From assembly GCA_016206385.1 (NCBI GenBank), contig JACQRS010000066.1, positions 1 to 7,161 on the forward strand: DNA of 7,161 bases. Reading direction: 5' to 3'. The position numbers were made by a program, and so were the translations under genes. The DNA is from Candidatus Rokuibacteriota bacterium. GTDB taxonomy: Bacteria; Methylomirabilota; Methylomirabilia; Rokubacteriales; CSP1-6. A model generated the notes under the pieces. The model worked only from the letters and a program-made list of their open reading frames with translations. It had not been told where the DNA came from and ran no database searches. This document shows positions 1-6,243 of this stretch, in pieces. Numbering within the stretch: position 1 is the stretch's first letter; each line of letters begins with the position of its first letter.

Positions 1-34
1 CGCGGAGAGCCTCGGCCAGCGTCTCCGCGCCCAT
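1..34 (-). CDS. Start of an unidentified gene following coaBC (partial, cut by window edge)
   Basis: An ATG at 34-32 lies 3 bp after the coaBC stop codon and opens a frame reading MGAETLAEALR before the window ends. The tight spacing matches the rest of the operon, and the peptide looks like the start of an amphipathic helix. No product can be assigned from 11 residues. In related gene orders a family-4 uracil-DNA glycosylase or the helicase PriA may follow coaBC, so these are guesses from context only. There is no strong ribosome binding site. The same bases can form an 8-bp inverted repeat (1-8 with 22-29), so a non-coding reading is not excluded. Confidence 0.4.
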   Translation of the reverse strand, partial: MGAETLAEALR

Positions 35-37
35 GGC

Positions 38-1258
38 CTAACGGGGAGCCGGTGCGGGGGCCGCGGCCCGGAGCGAGAGGATCCAGTCGAGGATGGCGTG
101 GGCGACTTGGAGCTTGGGCATCCGCGGAAGCTCCTTGACCCCGCCCCACCGGTCCAGCAGAAGCACCTCGTTGTCGTCGGACTCGAAGCCCACCCCGGCC
201 CGGCTCACGTCGTTGGCGACGAGAAGGTCGATGCCCGTGGCCTGGAGCTTCTCCCGGGCGTGGAGCGCCACGTCGTGGGTCTCGGCGGCGAACCCCACCA
301 CGAAGGCGCGACCCTTTTTCGCGGCGACTTCCGTGAGGATGTGGGGGGTCGGGGTGAGGGGGATCGTGAGCCTCTCCTGTTTCGAGGCGATCTTGGTGGG
401 GCGCGCGGCCACGGGCCGGTAATCGGCCACGGCCGCAGCCTTGATCACGATGCTGACGCCGGGCAGGTGGTGGAGCACGGCCTCCCGCATCTCCTCGGCG
501 GTCTGGACCGGCACGAAGACAGCGCCGGGCGGCGGGGGCAGCACCGTCGGCCCGGACACCAGGATCACCTCAGCGCCCCGCCTCGATGCGGCGAGAGCGA
601 TCGCGTACCCCATCTTGCCCGAGGACCGGTTCGAGAGGTACCGAACCGGATCGACCGGCTCCCGGGTCGGACCCGCGGTGATCAGGATCCGCTGGCCAGA
701 GAGGTCCTTCACCGGCGTCAGCAGATGGTAGAGCGCTTCGAGGATAGTCTCCACCTCGGGGAACCGCCCCGGGCCTGAGAGGCCCGAGGCCAGCGCGCCC
801 ACCTCCGGGTCGAGGACAGTCACGTCCCGTGACCGGAGCGTGGCGACGTTGGACCGGACCGCCGGGTGCTCCCACATTCCCCCGTCCATCGCGGGCACCA
901 TGAGCACAGGGCTGCGGCAGACGAGGAGCAGGGTGGTGAGAAAGTCATCGGCGATGCCGTGGGCAGCCTTGGCGAGGACATTGGCGGTGGCGGGCGCCAC
1001 CAGGAGCGCGTCCGCGCTCTCGGCTAACGCCACGTGTTGGACCGCCGCCTCGCTTCCTGGGTCGAAGAGGTCGGTCAGGACCGGCCGGCCCGAGAGGGTG
1101 CGCCAGGTCAGCGGGCCGACGAACTTCTGGGCCGCCTCGGTGAGGACCACCGTGACGCCGGCGCCAAGCCGCGTCAGCTCCCGGAGGAGGTAGACCGCCT
1201 TGTAGGCCGCGATGGACCCGCTGACGCCCAGGATCAGCTCTTTGCCGTCGAGCCTCAT
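38..1258 (-). CDS. coaBC: Bifunctional phosphopantothenoylcysteine decarboxylase / phosphopantothenate-cysteine ligase
   Basis: CoaBC joins cysteine to 4'-phosphopantothenate (CoaB domain, CTP-dependent in bacteria) and decarboxylates the product to 4'-phosphopantetheine (CoaC domain, FMN-dependent), in the cytoplasm. Numbering from the GTG at 1261 (407 aa, the usual length), the N-terminal flavoprotein half shows GVSGSIAAYK (12-21), the catalytic His76 in QHVALA, PATAN (90-94), PAMDGGMW (123-130) and LASG (157-160). The CoaB half starts near 187 and shows GPTREPVDPVRYLSNRSSG (197-215), KAAAVADYRP (274-283), K290 of a degenerate KxKK motif, GFAAET (323-328) and ANDVS (349-353). GTG (1261) and ATG (1258) are adjacent; I chose the ATG, giving 406 aa, but neither has a clear Shine-Dalgarno. 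It starts 15 bp after rpoZ. Asp126 and Ser159 replace the Asn and Cys known from E. coli. The C-terminus is a short Ala/Pro tail. The identification is firm. Confidence 0.97.
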   Translation of the reverse strand: MRLDGKELILGVSGSIAAYKAVYLLRELTRLGAGVTVVLTEAAQKFVGPLTWRTLSGRPVLTDLFDPGSEAAVQHVALAESADALLVAPATANVLAKAAHGIADDFLTTLLLVCRSPVLMVPAMDGGMWEHPAVRSNVATLRSRDVTVLDPEVGALASGLSGPGRFPEVETILEALYHLLTPVKDLSGQRILITAGPTREPVDPVRYLSNRSSGKMGYAIALAASRRGAEVILVSGPTVLPPPPGAVFVPVQTAEEMREAVLHHLPGVSIVIKAAAVADYRPVAARPTKIASKQERLTIPLTPTPHILTEVAAKKGRAFVVGFAAETHDVALHAREKLQATGIDLLVANDVSRAGVGFESDDNEVLLLDRWGGVKELPRMPKLQVAHAILDWILSLRAAAPAPAPR

Positions 1259-1273
1259 CACGCACGCGCCCGC

Positions 1274-1489
1274 TCAGAGCTTGAGCGACTCGCCCTCCTC
1301 CTTGAGCCGGTACCCCAGCTTGCCCTCGGCCACCTCCTCAAGGGCGACGCTGCCGCATTTCTTGTACCTGGACTCCACCTGCGGCGCCGCGCCGCGGTTG
1401 AGCTGGCGGGCCCGCTTCGCCGAGAGCACCACGAGCAGGTACCGGTTGGGAACCTTCTCCAGCGACTTCTCGAGAGAGGGGAAGCCCAT
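1274..1489 (-). CDS. rpoZ: DNA-directed RNA polymerase subunit omega
   Basis: This 71-residue protein is the omega subunit, which binds the beta' subunit and helps RNA polymerase assemble; in Proteobacteria it also forms part of a ppGpp-binding site. The diagnostic helix is NRYLLVVLSAKRARQLNRG (residues 15-33), comparable to the NRFDLVLVAARRARQ segment of E. coli omega. It is followed by P-Q-V-E and a C-terminal VALEEVAEGKLGY segment, equivalent to the conserved ALREIEEG region. The length is normal for short omegas. The ATG at 1489 is fixed by an excellent AAGGAGG six bases upstream, and an upstream extension of the frame into gmk sequence is out-of-frame shadow. It lies 14 bp after gmk and 15 bp before coaBC, the widely conserved gmk-rpoZ pairing. 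Confidence 0.95.
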   Translation of the reverse strand: MGFPSLEKSLEKVPNRYLLVVLSAKRARQLNRGAAPQVESRYKKCGSVALEEVAEGKLGYRLKEEGESLKL

Positions 1490-1495
1490 CCGCAA

Positions 1496-1502
1496 CCTCC
1501 TT
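1496..1502 (-). promoter_or_regulatory. Strong ribosome binding site of rpoZ
   Basis: The minus strand reads AAGGAGG, a 7-base match to the anti-Shine-Dalgarno sequence, with a 6-base spacer to the rpoZ ATG. It sits immediately after the gmk stop codon (1506-1504). It is the best ribosome binding site in the window and decides the rpoZ start. Its strength contrasts with the weak or absent sites of the neighbouring genes, which suggests omega is translated independently rather than only by coupling to gmk. Confidence 0.85.
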
Positions 1503-1503
1503 C

Positions 1504-2118
1504 CTAGTCGGAGATTCCGAGGTCCGAGCGCCTGAGGGAGAGACGGCTGGTGCGGCAGCGCTCGGCCTGGATAACGGCCGCGAGCTGGTCCACCGCTTCC
1601 TTCAGGTCCCGGTTGATGATCAGGTAATCGTACTCCCGCCAGGCCACGACCTCCTCCCGGGCCCGCACCAGGCGGCGGGCGATCTCCTGGGGGGCATCGG
1701 ACCTGCGTTCCCTGAGCCGCTGCTCCAGCTCCGCCATCGTGGGAGCCACGACGAAGATCAGCACCGCCTCCGGGTACCGGCTCCGGAGCTGGCGGGCGCC
1801 CTGCGTGTCGATGTCCAGCAGGATGTCGCGGCCCGCCTCGAGGGCCTGCTCCAGCGTCCGCGTCGAGGTCCCGTACAGGTTGCCGTGGACCACGGCCCAC
1901 TCGGCGAACTCGCTCCGCGCCACCATCTCGCTGAAGACGGCCTCGGCGACGAAGCGGAAGTCGACGCCATCCATCTCGCCGGCACGCGGCGCCCGCGTCG
2001 TATAGGAGACCGAGTAGGCCAGCTCGGGCACCACCGACCGCACCTCACGGCAGAGCGTGGTTTTTCCCGCGCCGGAGGGCGCCGAGACCACGATCAGCGT
2101 CCCCCGCCGTCTACTCAC
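1504..2118 (-). CDS. gmk: Guanylate kinase
   Basis: Guanylate kinase phosphorylates GMP to GDP using ATP, an essential step in GTP/dGTP supply and in recycling cyclic-di-GMP and ppGpp products. The 204 residues match the family length. The P-loop is APSGAGKTT (13-21). The GMP-binding region SYTTRAPRAGEMDGVDF (38-54) carries the conserved S-TTR-PR-GE-G-DF pattern. VHGNLYGT and DIDTQGA follow; the latter is usually DIDVQGA, a mild change. The lid arginines lie in RERRSDAPQEIARRL, and the C-terminal DYLIINRDL segment is typical. The start is a GTG at 2118 that overlaps the end of remA by 8 bp (remA stops at 2113-2111), with no strong ribosome binding site, so translation is probably coupled to remA. 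Identification is firm; the GTG start is the only one that leaves a normal N-terminus before the P-loop. Confidence 0.97.
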   Translation of the reverse strand: MSRRRGTLIVVSAPSGAGKTTLCREVRSVVPELAYSVSYTTRAPRAGEMDGVDFRFVAEAVFSEMVARSEFAEWAVVHGNLYGTSTRTLEQALEAGRDILLDIDTQGARQLRSRYPEAVLIFVVAPTMAELEQRLRERRSDAPQEIARRLVRAREEVVAWREYDYLIINRDLKEAVDQLAAVIQAERCRTSRLSLRRSDLGISD

Positions 2119-2389
2119 CGGCCAGGTTCCGCTCCGGCGAGGCCAGCCGCTGGGCCAAGGTCGCCGGCTCGAGCGAAGAGAGGATCAGGTGATCGCTCTC
2201 CGTCACGACCACCGCCCGTGTCCGCCGTCCGTTGGTCGCATCCACGAGCTTGAGGCTCCCCTTGGCTCCCTCGATCAGGCGCTTGACCGGTAGCGAGTCC
2301 AGGGCCACGATGGCCACGATCCGGCTCGCCACCACCACGTTGCCGTGTCCCACGTTGACCAGACGCGTCCCCGCCACTTCACCCCTCAT
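2111..2389 (-). CDS. remA: RemA-like regulatory protein (DUF370 family)
   Basis: This small protein belongs to the DUF370/RemA family. In Bacillus subtilis RemA is a DNA-binding activator of biofilm-matrix and osmoprotectant genes; outside Firmicutes its role is not established, so the regulatory function here is inferred. Diagnostic stretches are LVNVGHGNVV, RIVAIVALDSLPVKRLI, LVDATNGRRTRAVVV and DHLILSSLEPATLAQRL, which follow the RemA consensus (N-I-G-x-G-N, D-S-x-P-x-K-R, D-A-T-x-G-R-R-T-R-A, S-D-H-x-x-L-S). The 92-aa frame starts at ATG 2389, which overlaps the yicC stop as ATGA. A GTG at 2377, four codons in, gives an 88-aa protein whose N-terminus fits the family better and has a GAGGGG just upstream; either start is possible. 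It overlaps gmk by 8 bp. Confidence 0.93.
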   Translation of the reverse strand: MRGEVAGTRLVNVGHGNVVVASRIVAIVALDSLPVKRLIEGAKGSLKLVDATNGRRTRAVVVTESDHLILSSLEPATLAQRLASPERNLAGE

Positions 2390-3267
2390 TCGATGTTGAG
2401 CACCTGCTCCCTGAGCTTCTCCAGGAGGCCCTTGGCCGCGATCGTGGACTGAGAAAGCTCCAGGTCATCCGCCTTCGAACCCACTGTGTTCACCTCCCGG
2501 TTCATCTCCTGGATCAGGAACTCCAGCGTCCGCCCCACCGCGCCACCCTCCTTCACCAGGCCCGCAAACTGGTCGAGGTGGGCTCGGAGGCGGGCCAGCT
2601 CCTCGGTGATGTCCACCCGCTCCGCCCAGAGCGCCACCTCCGTGGCGAGGCGCCCTTCGTCCACCGCGAGGTCGCCCAGGAGCCGCCGGATCCGCTCGCG
2701 GAGCCGCGCGGTCTGACGGTCGACGGCAGCGGGCACGCGCGCCGCCATCCGCTCCACCTCGGCGGCCAGCGCGTCATGGAGCTCGATCAGCGCCTTGGCG
2801 AGTGCGCTCCCCTCGCTCTCGCGTCGCGCCGACAGCTCCGTCAGCGCGCGGGTGAGCCCGTCGGCGAGGAGCGGCCAACTCTCCTCCGGCGCGAGCGGCT
2901 CCGAGTCGTCCAGCGAAATGACCCCGGGACGCTCCAAAAGCCACTCGGCCGTGGGCATGGCTGTCACGCCCAGCTCGGCAGCCAGCCCCCGCGCCAGCTC
3001 CGCATACTGGCGGACGAGTTCCTGGTCGACCCTCACCTGTCCCCGCCCCGTCGCCAGGGAGCGGAGCCCCACGCTCACCTCCAGCCGTCCCCGTCGGACT
3101 TGCCCCTGGATGAGACGCCGGGCTTCCAGTTCCAGGCCGGCGATCGAGCGCGGAAGCTTGAGCGCGATGTCCAGATGCCGGTGGTTCAGCGACCGCGCCT
3201 CCACCGTCACGGCGAACCTCTCCCCCGCTACCTCAGCCCTGCCGTATCCCGTCATGCTCCGGATCAT
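2386..3267 (-). CDS. yicC: YicC/YloC family endoribonuclease
   Basis: This 293-residue protein is a full-length YicC/YloC family member. E. coli YicC has been reported to be an endoribonuclease and to influence small-RNA decay; that activity is assumed here by family. The N-terminus MIRSMTGYGRAE is the family hallmark, followed by VEARSLNHRHLDIALKLPR (RSLNHR-LDI, a conserved core motif). The C-terminal DUF1732 domain shows ERVDITEELARLRAHLDQF, GRTLEFLIQEMNREVNTVGSK and the terminal KLREQVLNIE. The region between is a long helical, Arg/Glu-rich segment. The start at ATG 3267 is chosen because MIRSMTG is the canonical N-terminus. The frame is open far upstream to 3828, but that part is antisense-like and unlike any YicC. 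No Shine-Dalgarno precedes the ATG. It is the first gene of the housekeeping operon, 47 bases or so below the predicted transcription start, and overlaps remA by 4 bp. Confidence 0.96.
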   Translation of the reverse strand: MIRSMTGYGRAEVAGERFAVTVEARSLNHRHLDIALKLPRSIAGLELEARRLIQGQVRRGRLEVSVGLRSLATGRGQVRVDQELVRQYAELARGLAAELGVTAMPTAEWLLERPGVISLDDSEPLAPEESWPLLADGLTRALTELSARRESEGSALAKALIELHDALAAEVERMAARVPAAVDRQTARLRERIRRLLGDLAVDEGRLATEVALWAERVDITEELARLRAHLDQFAGLVKEGGAVGRTLEFLIQEMNREVNTVGSKADDLELSQSTIAAKGLLEKLREQVLNIE

Positions 3268-3299
3268 CGTGATTTGAGGGCCAGAAGGGACGGGCGAGA

Positions 3300-3310
3300 T
3301 CGGGACCCGA
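3300..3310. repeat. Short inverted repeat in the yicC leader
   Basis: TCGGGACCCGA is a perfect inverted repeat of two 5-base arms around one central base. It falls a few bases inside the predicted start of the yicC transcript. It could be an operator half-site pair or simply chance in GC-rich DNA; nothing else supports a regulator. Confidence 0.3.
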
Positions 3311-3320
3311 CCATCAGCAC

Positions 3321-3350
3321 ATACTACGCAAAATCGCGCGGAAATGTCAA
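3321..3350 (-). promoter_or_regulatory. Predicted sigma-70-type promoter of the yicC operon
   Basis: On the minus strand a perfect TTGACA (3350-3345) is followed after 18 bp by TAGTAT (3326-3321), a 4 of 6 match to TATAAT. Transcription would start near 3314, leaving about 47 bases of leader before the yicC ATG. The boxes sit in the one clearly AT-rich patch of an otherwise GC-rich window, upstream of the first gene of a tightly packed operon, and point the right way. The call rests on sequence match and position only. Confidence 0.6.
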
Positions 3351-3430
3351 TGTTTTCAGCGGGATTTGCGCCAACCGGGTCGCGGGTGGCGGCCGTGAGC
3401 CGGCTAGACGTGCGCAGGGAGAGAGCGATG

Positions 3431-4642
3431 TCACACTCGGAGCTCGAGGATATACAGGCCCCCGGCGAGCCGGTCCACTGAGTAAACCACCCCGCGCTCG
3501 TCCACGAACACGTCGTTGAGCTGAATCGCACCGACCCGGGACCGACGTGGCGCCAGCGGCACGTAGCTGGCGACTTCAACCGGGCGGAACGGGTCGGAAA
3601 GATCAAAGGCGCGGACGCCCGCGTTGAAGAAGGTGCCGACGATGACGGTCTCGGACACCCACGAACCCGGCGCGGGACGGTTCTCGTGAATGTTGTGGGC
3701 GCCGAACCGGCCGCCCCGACGGGCGAAGGTGTCAAACGGCGGCATGGGGCACGTGGCAACCGGCACCAGGTTGCTCTCCTCCCGGGCGTCGAGCACCCAC
3801 ACGAGCTTCGGCCAGTCCGCCCCGCCATCCTTGATGCTCTCGTCGGTCACCACGAGAAGCTGGCGGTCGAGGAGCGGCAGCACCGTGTGAGTGAAGCCCG
3901 GAAACGGCGGGTGGGGGTCCCAGCGGCCGACGAGCCGGGGACGCGCCATGTCGGAGATGTCCAGGATGAGCGCGCCGCCGTCGATGTAGCCGATGTAGGC
4001 GCGGTCGGGCCGCCGCGGGTAGACGTTCGTGTTGTGCGCCCGAAAGCCGGTGTCGTACTTCGGATGGCGCCGCGGGGGAGGCTCGAGGTCGCCGTCGCGC
4101 GTCCCCGGCAACCACCAGCGGCCGACCTCGGTGGGCCGCGCGGGGTCGCGGACGTCAACGATCCGGTAGCACTGGTCATCCTTGGGGTTCCGCGGCGTGA
4201 AGTCCGGGGCGCCGCTGCTCATGTGGACGTGCCCGCCGACGAACCAGAGGTGATGAACGCCCCGGGAGGCTGGGCCGGAGGCGTCGAAGGTCGCGACGGA
4301 GCGCGGGGCGGCCGGATCCCTCACGTCGAAGATCTCGAAGCCCGCGGGTGTCATGCCGGGACGGCTGGTCTGGTACGCCACGACGAGCAGGTCGTCGGCC
4401 AGATCCAGCGAGTTCGAGCGCATCTGGTCGTGGGGAAGGCCTGTTTGAACGATGACGGAGGACTTCCGCGGGTTCGTGACGTCCACCCCGACGAAGTTCT
4501 TGGGCGGCGACTCGTATGCGACCCAGAGCACGCGGCGCCGGTTCCGCGTCAGCTGGATCACCATGCCCTCGCCGCAGTTCCCGAAGCCGTTCAGCTCGTG
4601 GTGGGCCAACAGCCGCATGTTCCGTGATCGGCGCACGCTCAT
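3431..4642 (-). CDS. LVIVD-type beta-propeller protein of unknown function
   Basis: The function is not known. The 403 residues show repeated blade units of the form x-D-V-x-D-P-x-x-P-x-x-V: GVDVTNP (52-58), IFDVRDPAAPRSV (104-116), IVDVRDPARPTEV (161-173), ILDISDMARPRLV (226-238), VLDAREESNLVPV (283-295) and AFDLSDPFRPVEV (345-357), ending with a closing strand GGLYILEL. This suggests a seven-bladed propeller of the LVIVD class. Loops before the inner strands repeatedly carry His/Asn: LPHD (H71), GVHH (H130, H131), RAHN (H203), FTHT (H252), AHNIHE (H316, H319) and QLND (375-378). No signal peptide is visible, so a cytoplasmic location is likely. The ATG at 4642 is chosen for a nearby AAGGGAG and family-like N-terminus; ATGs at 4693 (420 aa) and 4618 (395 aa) are alternatives. 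It lies 56 bp after the ABC ATPase gene and is probably co-transcribed. A distant relation to the selenium-binding protein/methanethiol oxidase propellers is only a structural analogy. Confidence 0.8.
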   Translation of the reverse strand: MSVRRSRNMRLLAHHELNGFGNCGEGMVIQLTRNRRRVLWVAYESPPKNFVGVDVTNPRKSSVIVQTGLPHDQMRSNSLDLADDLLVVAYQTSRPGMTPAGFEIFDVRDPAAPRSVATFDASGPASRGVHHLWFVGGHVHMSSGAPDFTPRNPKDDQCYRIVDVRDPARPTEVGRWWLPGTRDGDLEPPPRRHPKYDTGFRAHNTNVYPRRPDRAYIGYIDGGALILDISDMARPRLVGRWDPHPPFPGFTHTVLPLLDRQLLVVTDESIKDGGADWPKLVWVLDAREESNLVPVATCPMPPFDTFARRGGRFGAHNIHENRPAPGSWVSETVIVGTFFNAGVRAFDLSDPFRPVEVASYVPLAPRRSRVGAIQLNDVFVDERGVVYSVDRLAGGLYILELRV

Positions 4643-4698
4643 CGCTCCCTTCGATCGGCTCCCGGGCGGGTTCGTCGAGCGCGTCGGTGCCATTCCCG

Positions 4699-5448
4699 CT
4701 AGCGGCCGCCCAGGTGGCCGACGACCTCCCGCTGGCATTCCAGAAACTCCACGCTCAGCGTGTCCCGGGGCCGGGGCATCGCGATCCGGACCTGCGCCTT
4801 CACGGTTCCCGGGTGGGGCGTGAGGACGACGATCCGGTCCGCCAGGTACACCGCCTCCGCCACGTTGTGGGTCACGTAAATGACGGTCTTCTTGGTTTCC
4901 CGCCAGACATCCACCAGGAGGCGCTGCATCTCCTCCCGCGTCAGGGCATCCAGGGCTGCGAAAGGCTCGTCCATGAGGAGGACCGCCGGGTTGTAGGCGA
5001 GGGCGCGGGCGATGGCGACCCGCTGCTGCATCCCGCCCGAGAGCTCGTGGGGATAGGAGCGGGCGAACTTCTCCAGCTTGACCAACCGGAGGAACCGGAG
5101 CGCCACCTCCTCCCGCTCAGCCCGAGGGACCCCCTTCATCTCCAGCCCGAACTCCACGTTCCGCTGCGCCGTCCGCCAGGGAAAGAGCTGGGCGAAGTCC
5201 TGGAAGACGATCCCCCGGTCGAAGCCCTTACCCGTCACGGGCTTGCCCCCGAGGAGAACCGCCCCGCGGGTCGGCTTGAGGAAGCCCGCGACGACGTTCA
5301 GGAGAGTCGTCTTGCCGCAGCCGCTCTGGCCCACGACGCAGAGGAACTCCGAGGGCTCGACCGCGAAGCTCAACTCCCTGAGCGCGGTCAGGGGGCCGTC
5401 GGCGGTCGCGTACTCGAAGGTGATGCTGCGAAGCTCCAGGTGATGCAT
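4699..5448 (-). CDS. ABC transporter ATP-binding protein (SsuB/TauB/NrtD type)
   Basis: This 249-residue cytoplasmic ATPase powers the importer formed with the two upstream permeases. All catalytic elements are present: Walker A GQSGCGKTT (40-48), Q-loop Q83 in FQDFAQLFPW, signature LSGGMQQR (136-143), Walker B VLLMDE (156-161), D-loop ALD (165-167) and switch H194 in VTHN. The FQDFAQLFPW segment and THNVAEAVYLADRIVVL region are characteristic of the nitrate/sulfonate/taurine/aliphatic-acid subfamily. The length is normal and there is no extra regulatory domain. The ATG at 5448 lies 6 bp after the permease stop, with GAGGGG across that stop serving as a likely ribosome binding site at short spacing. 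The substrate cannot be decided from the ATPase. Confidence 0.95.
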   Translation of the reverse strand: MHHLELRSITFEYATADGPLTALRELSFAVEPSEFLCVVGQSGCGKTTLLNVVAGFLKPTRGAVLLGGKPVTGKGFDRGIVFQDFAQLFPWRTAQRNVEFGLEMKGVPRAEREEVALRFLRLVKLEKFARSYPHELSGGMQQRVAIARALAYNPAVLLMDEPFAALDALTREEMQRLLVDVWRETKKTVIYVTHNVAEAVYLADRIVVLTPHPGTVKAQVRIAMPRPRDTLSVEFLECQREVVGHLGGR

Positions 5449-5454
5449 CGCCCC

Positions 5455-6243
5455 TCAGCCCGCCACGGCCTTGACCATGCCCCAGAGCCCCACTGTCCGC
5501 CGCTCGATGGCCTGGAAGATCAGCCGCTCAAAGGCCAGGCCCAGGATGCCGATGACCACCAGGCTCGCCATCATGACATCGGCGTTGAGGAACTCCTTGG
5601 AGTCGAAGATCACCCAGCCAAGCCCCCAGCTGGTGGCCGCGATCATCTCGCCGCCGACCACCGCGATCCACGACCGCGCGAAGGCTTGGCGGAGCCCTGT
5701 GATGACGAAGGGCATGGACCCCGGCAGGACCACCTTCTGGAAGAGCACTCGCTCGTCGGCGCCCATGGCTTCCGCGGCCCTGATCCAGAGGCGACTCACC
5801 GACCGGACCCCTGTCCACGCGTTCAGGATGATAGGGAAGGTCGCGGCGTAGAACACCAGCGCGATGGCCGCCGTGTTCCCGAGGCCGAACCAGAGGATGA
5901 AGACCGGCACCCACGCCAGCGACGGGATCGGCGAGAGGACGCTCACCAGCGGGATGAAGAACCGCTCGACGTGCCTGAAGCGTCCCATCAGCATCCCGAT
6001 CGGAAGGCCCACCGCTGCCGCCAGGGCGAGGCCCGCCAGGATCCGGTAGAGCGTGTAGAGGACGTGGCGGAGCAGCGTGCCGTCCAAGAGCATCCGGCCG
6101 AGGGCGGCGCCGATGGCGACCACGGAAGGCGTCAGGGCTGGGGCGAAGAGACCGCTCCGGGCGAAGCTCTCCCAAACCAGCGCCGCCAGCCCGAAGGAGC
6201 ACACCGTGCCGAGGATGGGACGGACCACTCCGGGGTGCCTCAT
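5455..6243 (-). CDS. ABC transporter permease 2 (SsuC/TauC/NrtB type)
   Basis: This is an inner-membrane permease of 262 residues with about six hydrophobic segments (for example 9-26, 64-87, 96-118, 124-142, 193-212 and 225-243). The EAA loop that docks on the ATPase is at about 155-178: RAAEAMGADERVLFQ followed by KVVLPGSMP, keeping the conserved A-A-x-x-x-G and the L-P. SVLSPIPSLAWVPVFILWFG and WTGV are typical of the family. The ATG at 6243 overlaps the preceding permease stop as ATGA, which argues for translational coupling and sets the start; the frame is open further upstream to 6393 but that part lies within the other permease gene. It resembles its neighbour over most of its length, including the C-terminal REFLN/KEFLN-x-DVM-x-A and the WGM end, so the two probably form a heterodimeric pore. 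Confidence 0.93.
   Translation of the reverse strand: MRHPGVVRPILGTVCSFGLAALVWESFARSGLFAPALTPSVVAIGAALGRMLLDGTLLRHVLYTLYRILAGLALAAAVGLPIGMLMGRFRHVERFFIPLVSVLSPIPSLAWVPVFILWFGLGNTAAIALVFYAATFPIILNAWTGVRSVSRLWIRAAEAMGADERVLFQKVVLPGSMPFVITGLRQAFARSWIAVVGGEMIAATSWGLGWVIFDSKEFLNADVMMASLVVIGILGLAFERLIFQAIERRTVGLWGMVKAVAG

Noticed and set aside
1493..1900. Upstream extension of the rpoZ frame, giving 208 residues
   Set aside because: It lies within gmk in another frame and is Gly/Arg/Pro-rich; the AAGGAGG at 1502-1496 fixes the omega start at 1489.
3351..3430. Possible intrinsic terminator after the propeller gene
   Set aside because: Only a 4-bp GCCG/CGGC stem can be drawn near 3391-3405 on the minus strand and no T-rich run follows it, so the evidence is too weak. 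Termination may be Rho-dependent or read-through may occur.
2578..3519. 313-codon plus-strand open frame opposite yicC
   Set aside because: Antisense to a full-length YicC, and it runs through the promoter region; composition is Arg/Pro/His-rich.
3268..3828. Upstream extension of the yicC frame, giving 480 residues
   Set aside because: The extra part overlaps the propeller gene in another frame and crosses the promoter; YicC proteins start at MIRSMTG, as seen at 3267.
3686..4627. 313-codon plus-strand open frame opposite the propeller gene
   Set aside because: Antisense shadow with biased Arg/Val/Asp composition and no recognisable motif; the minus strand has clear propeller repeats.
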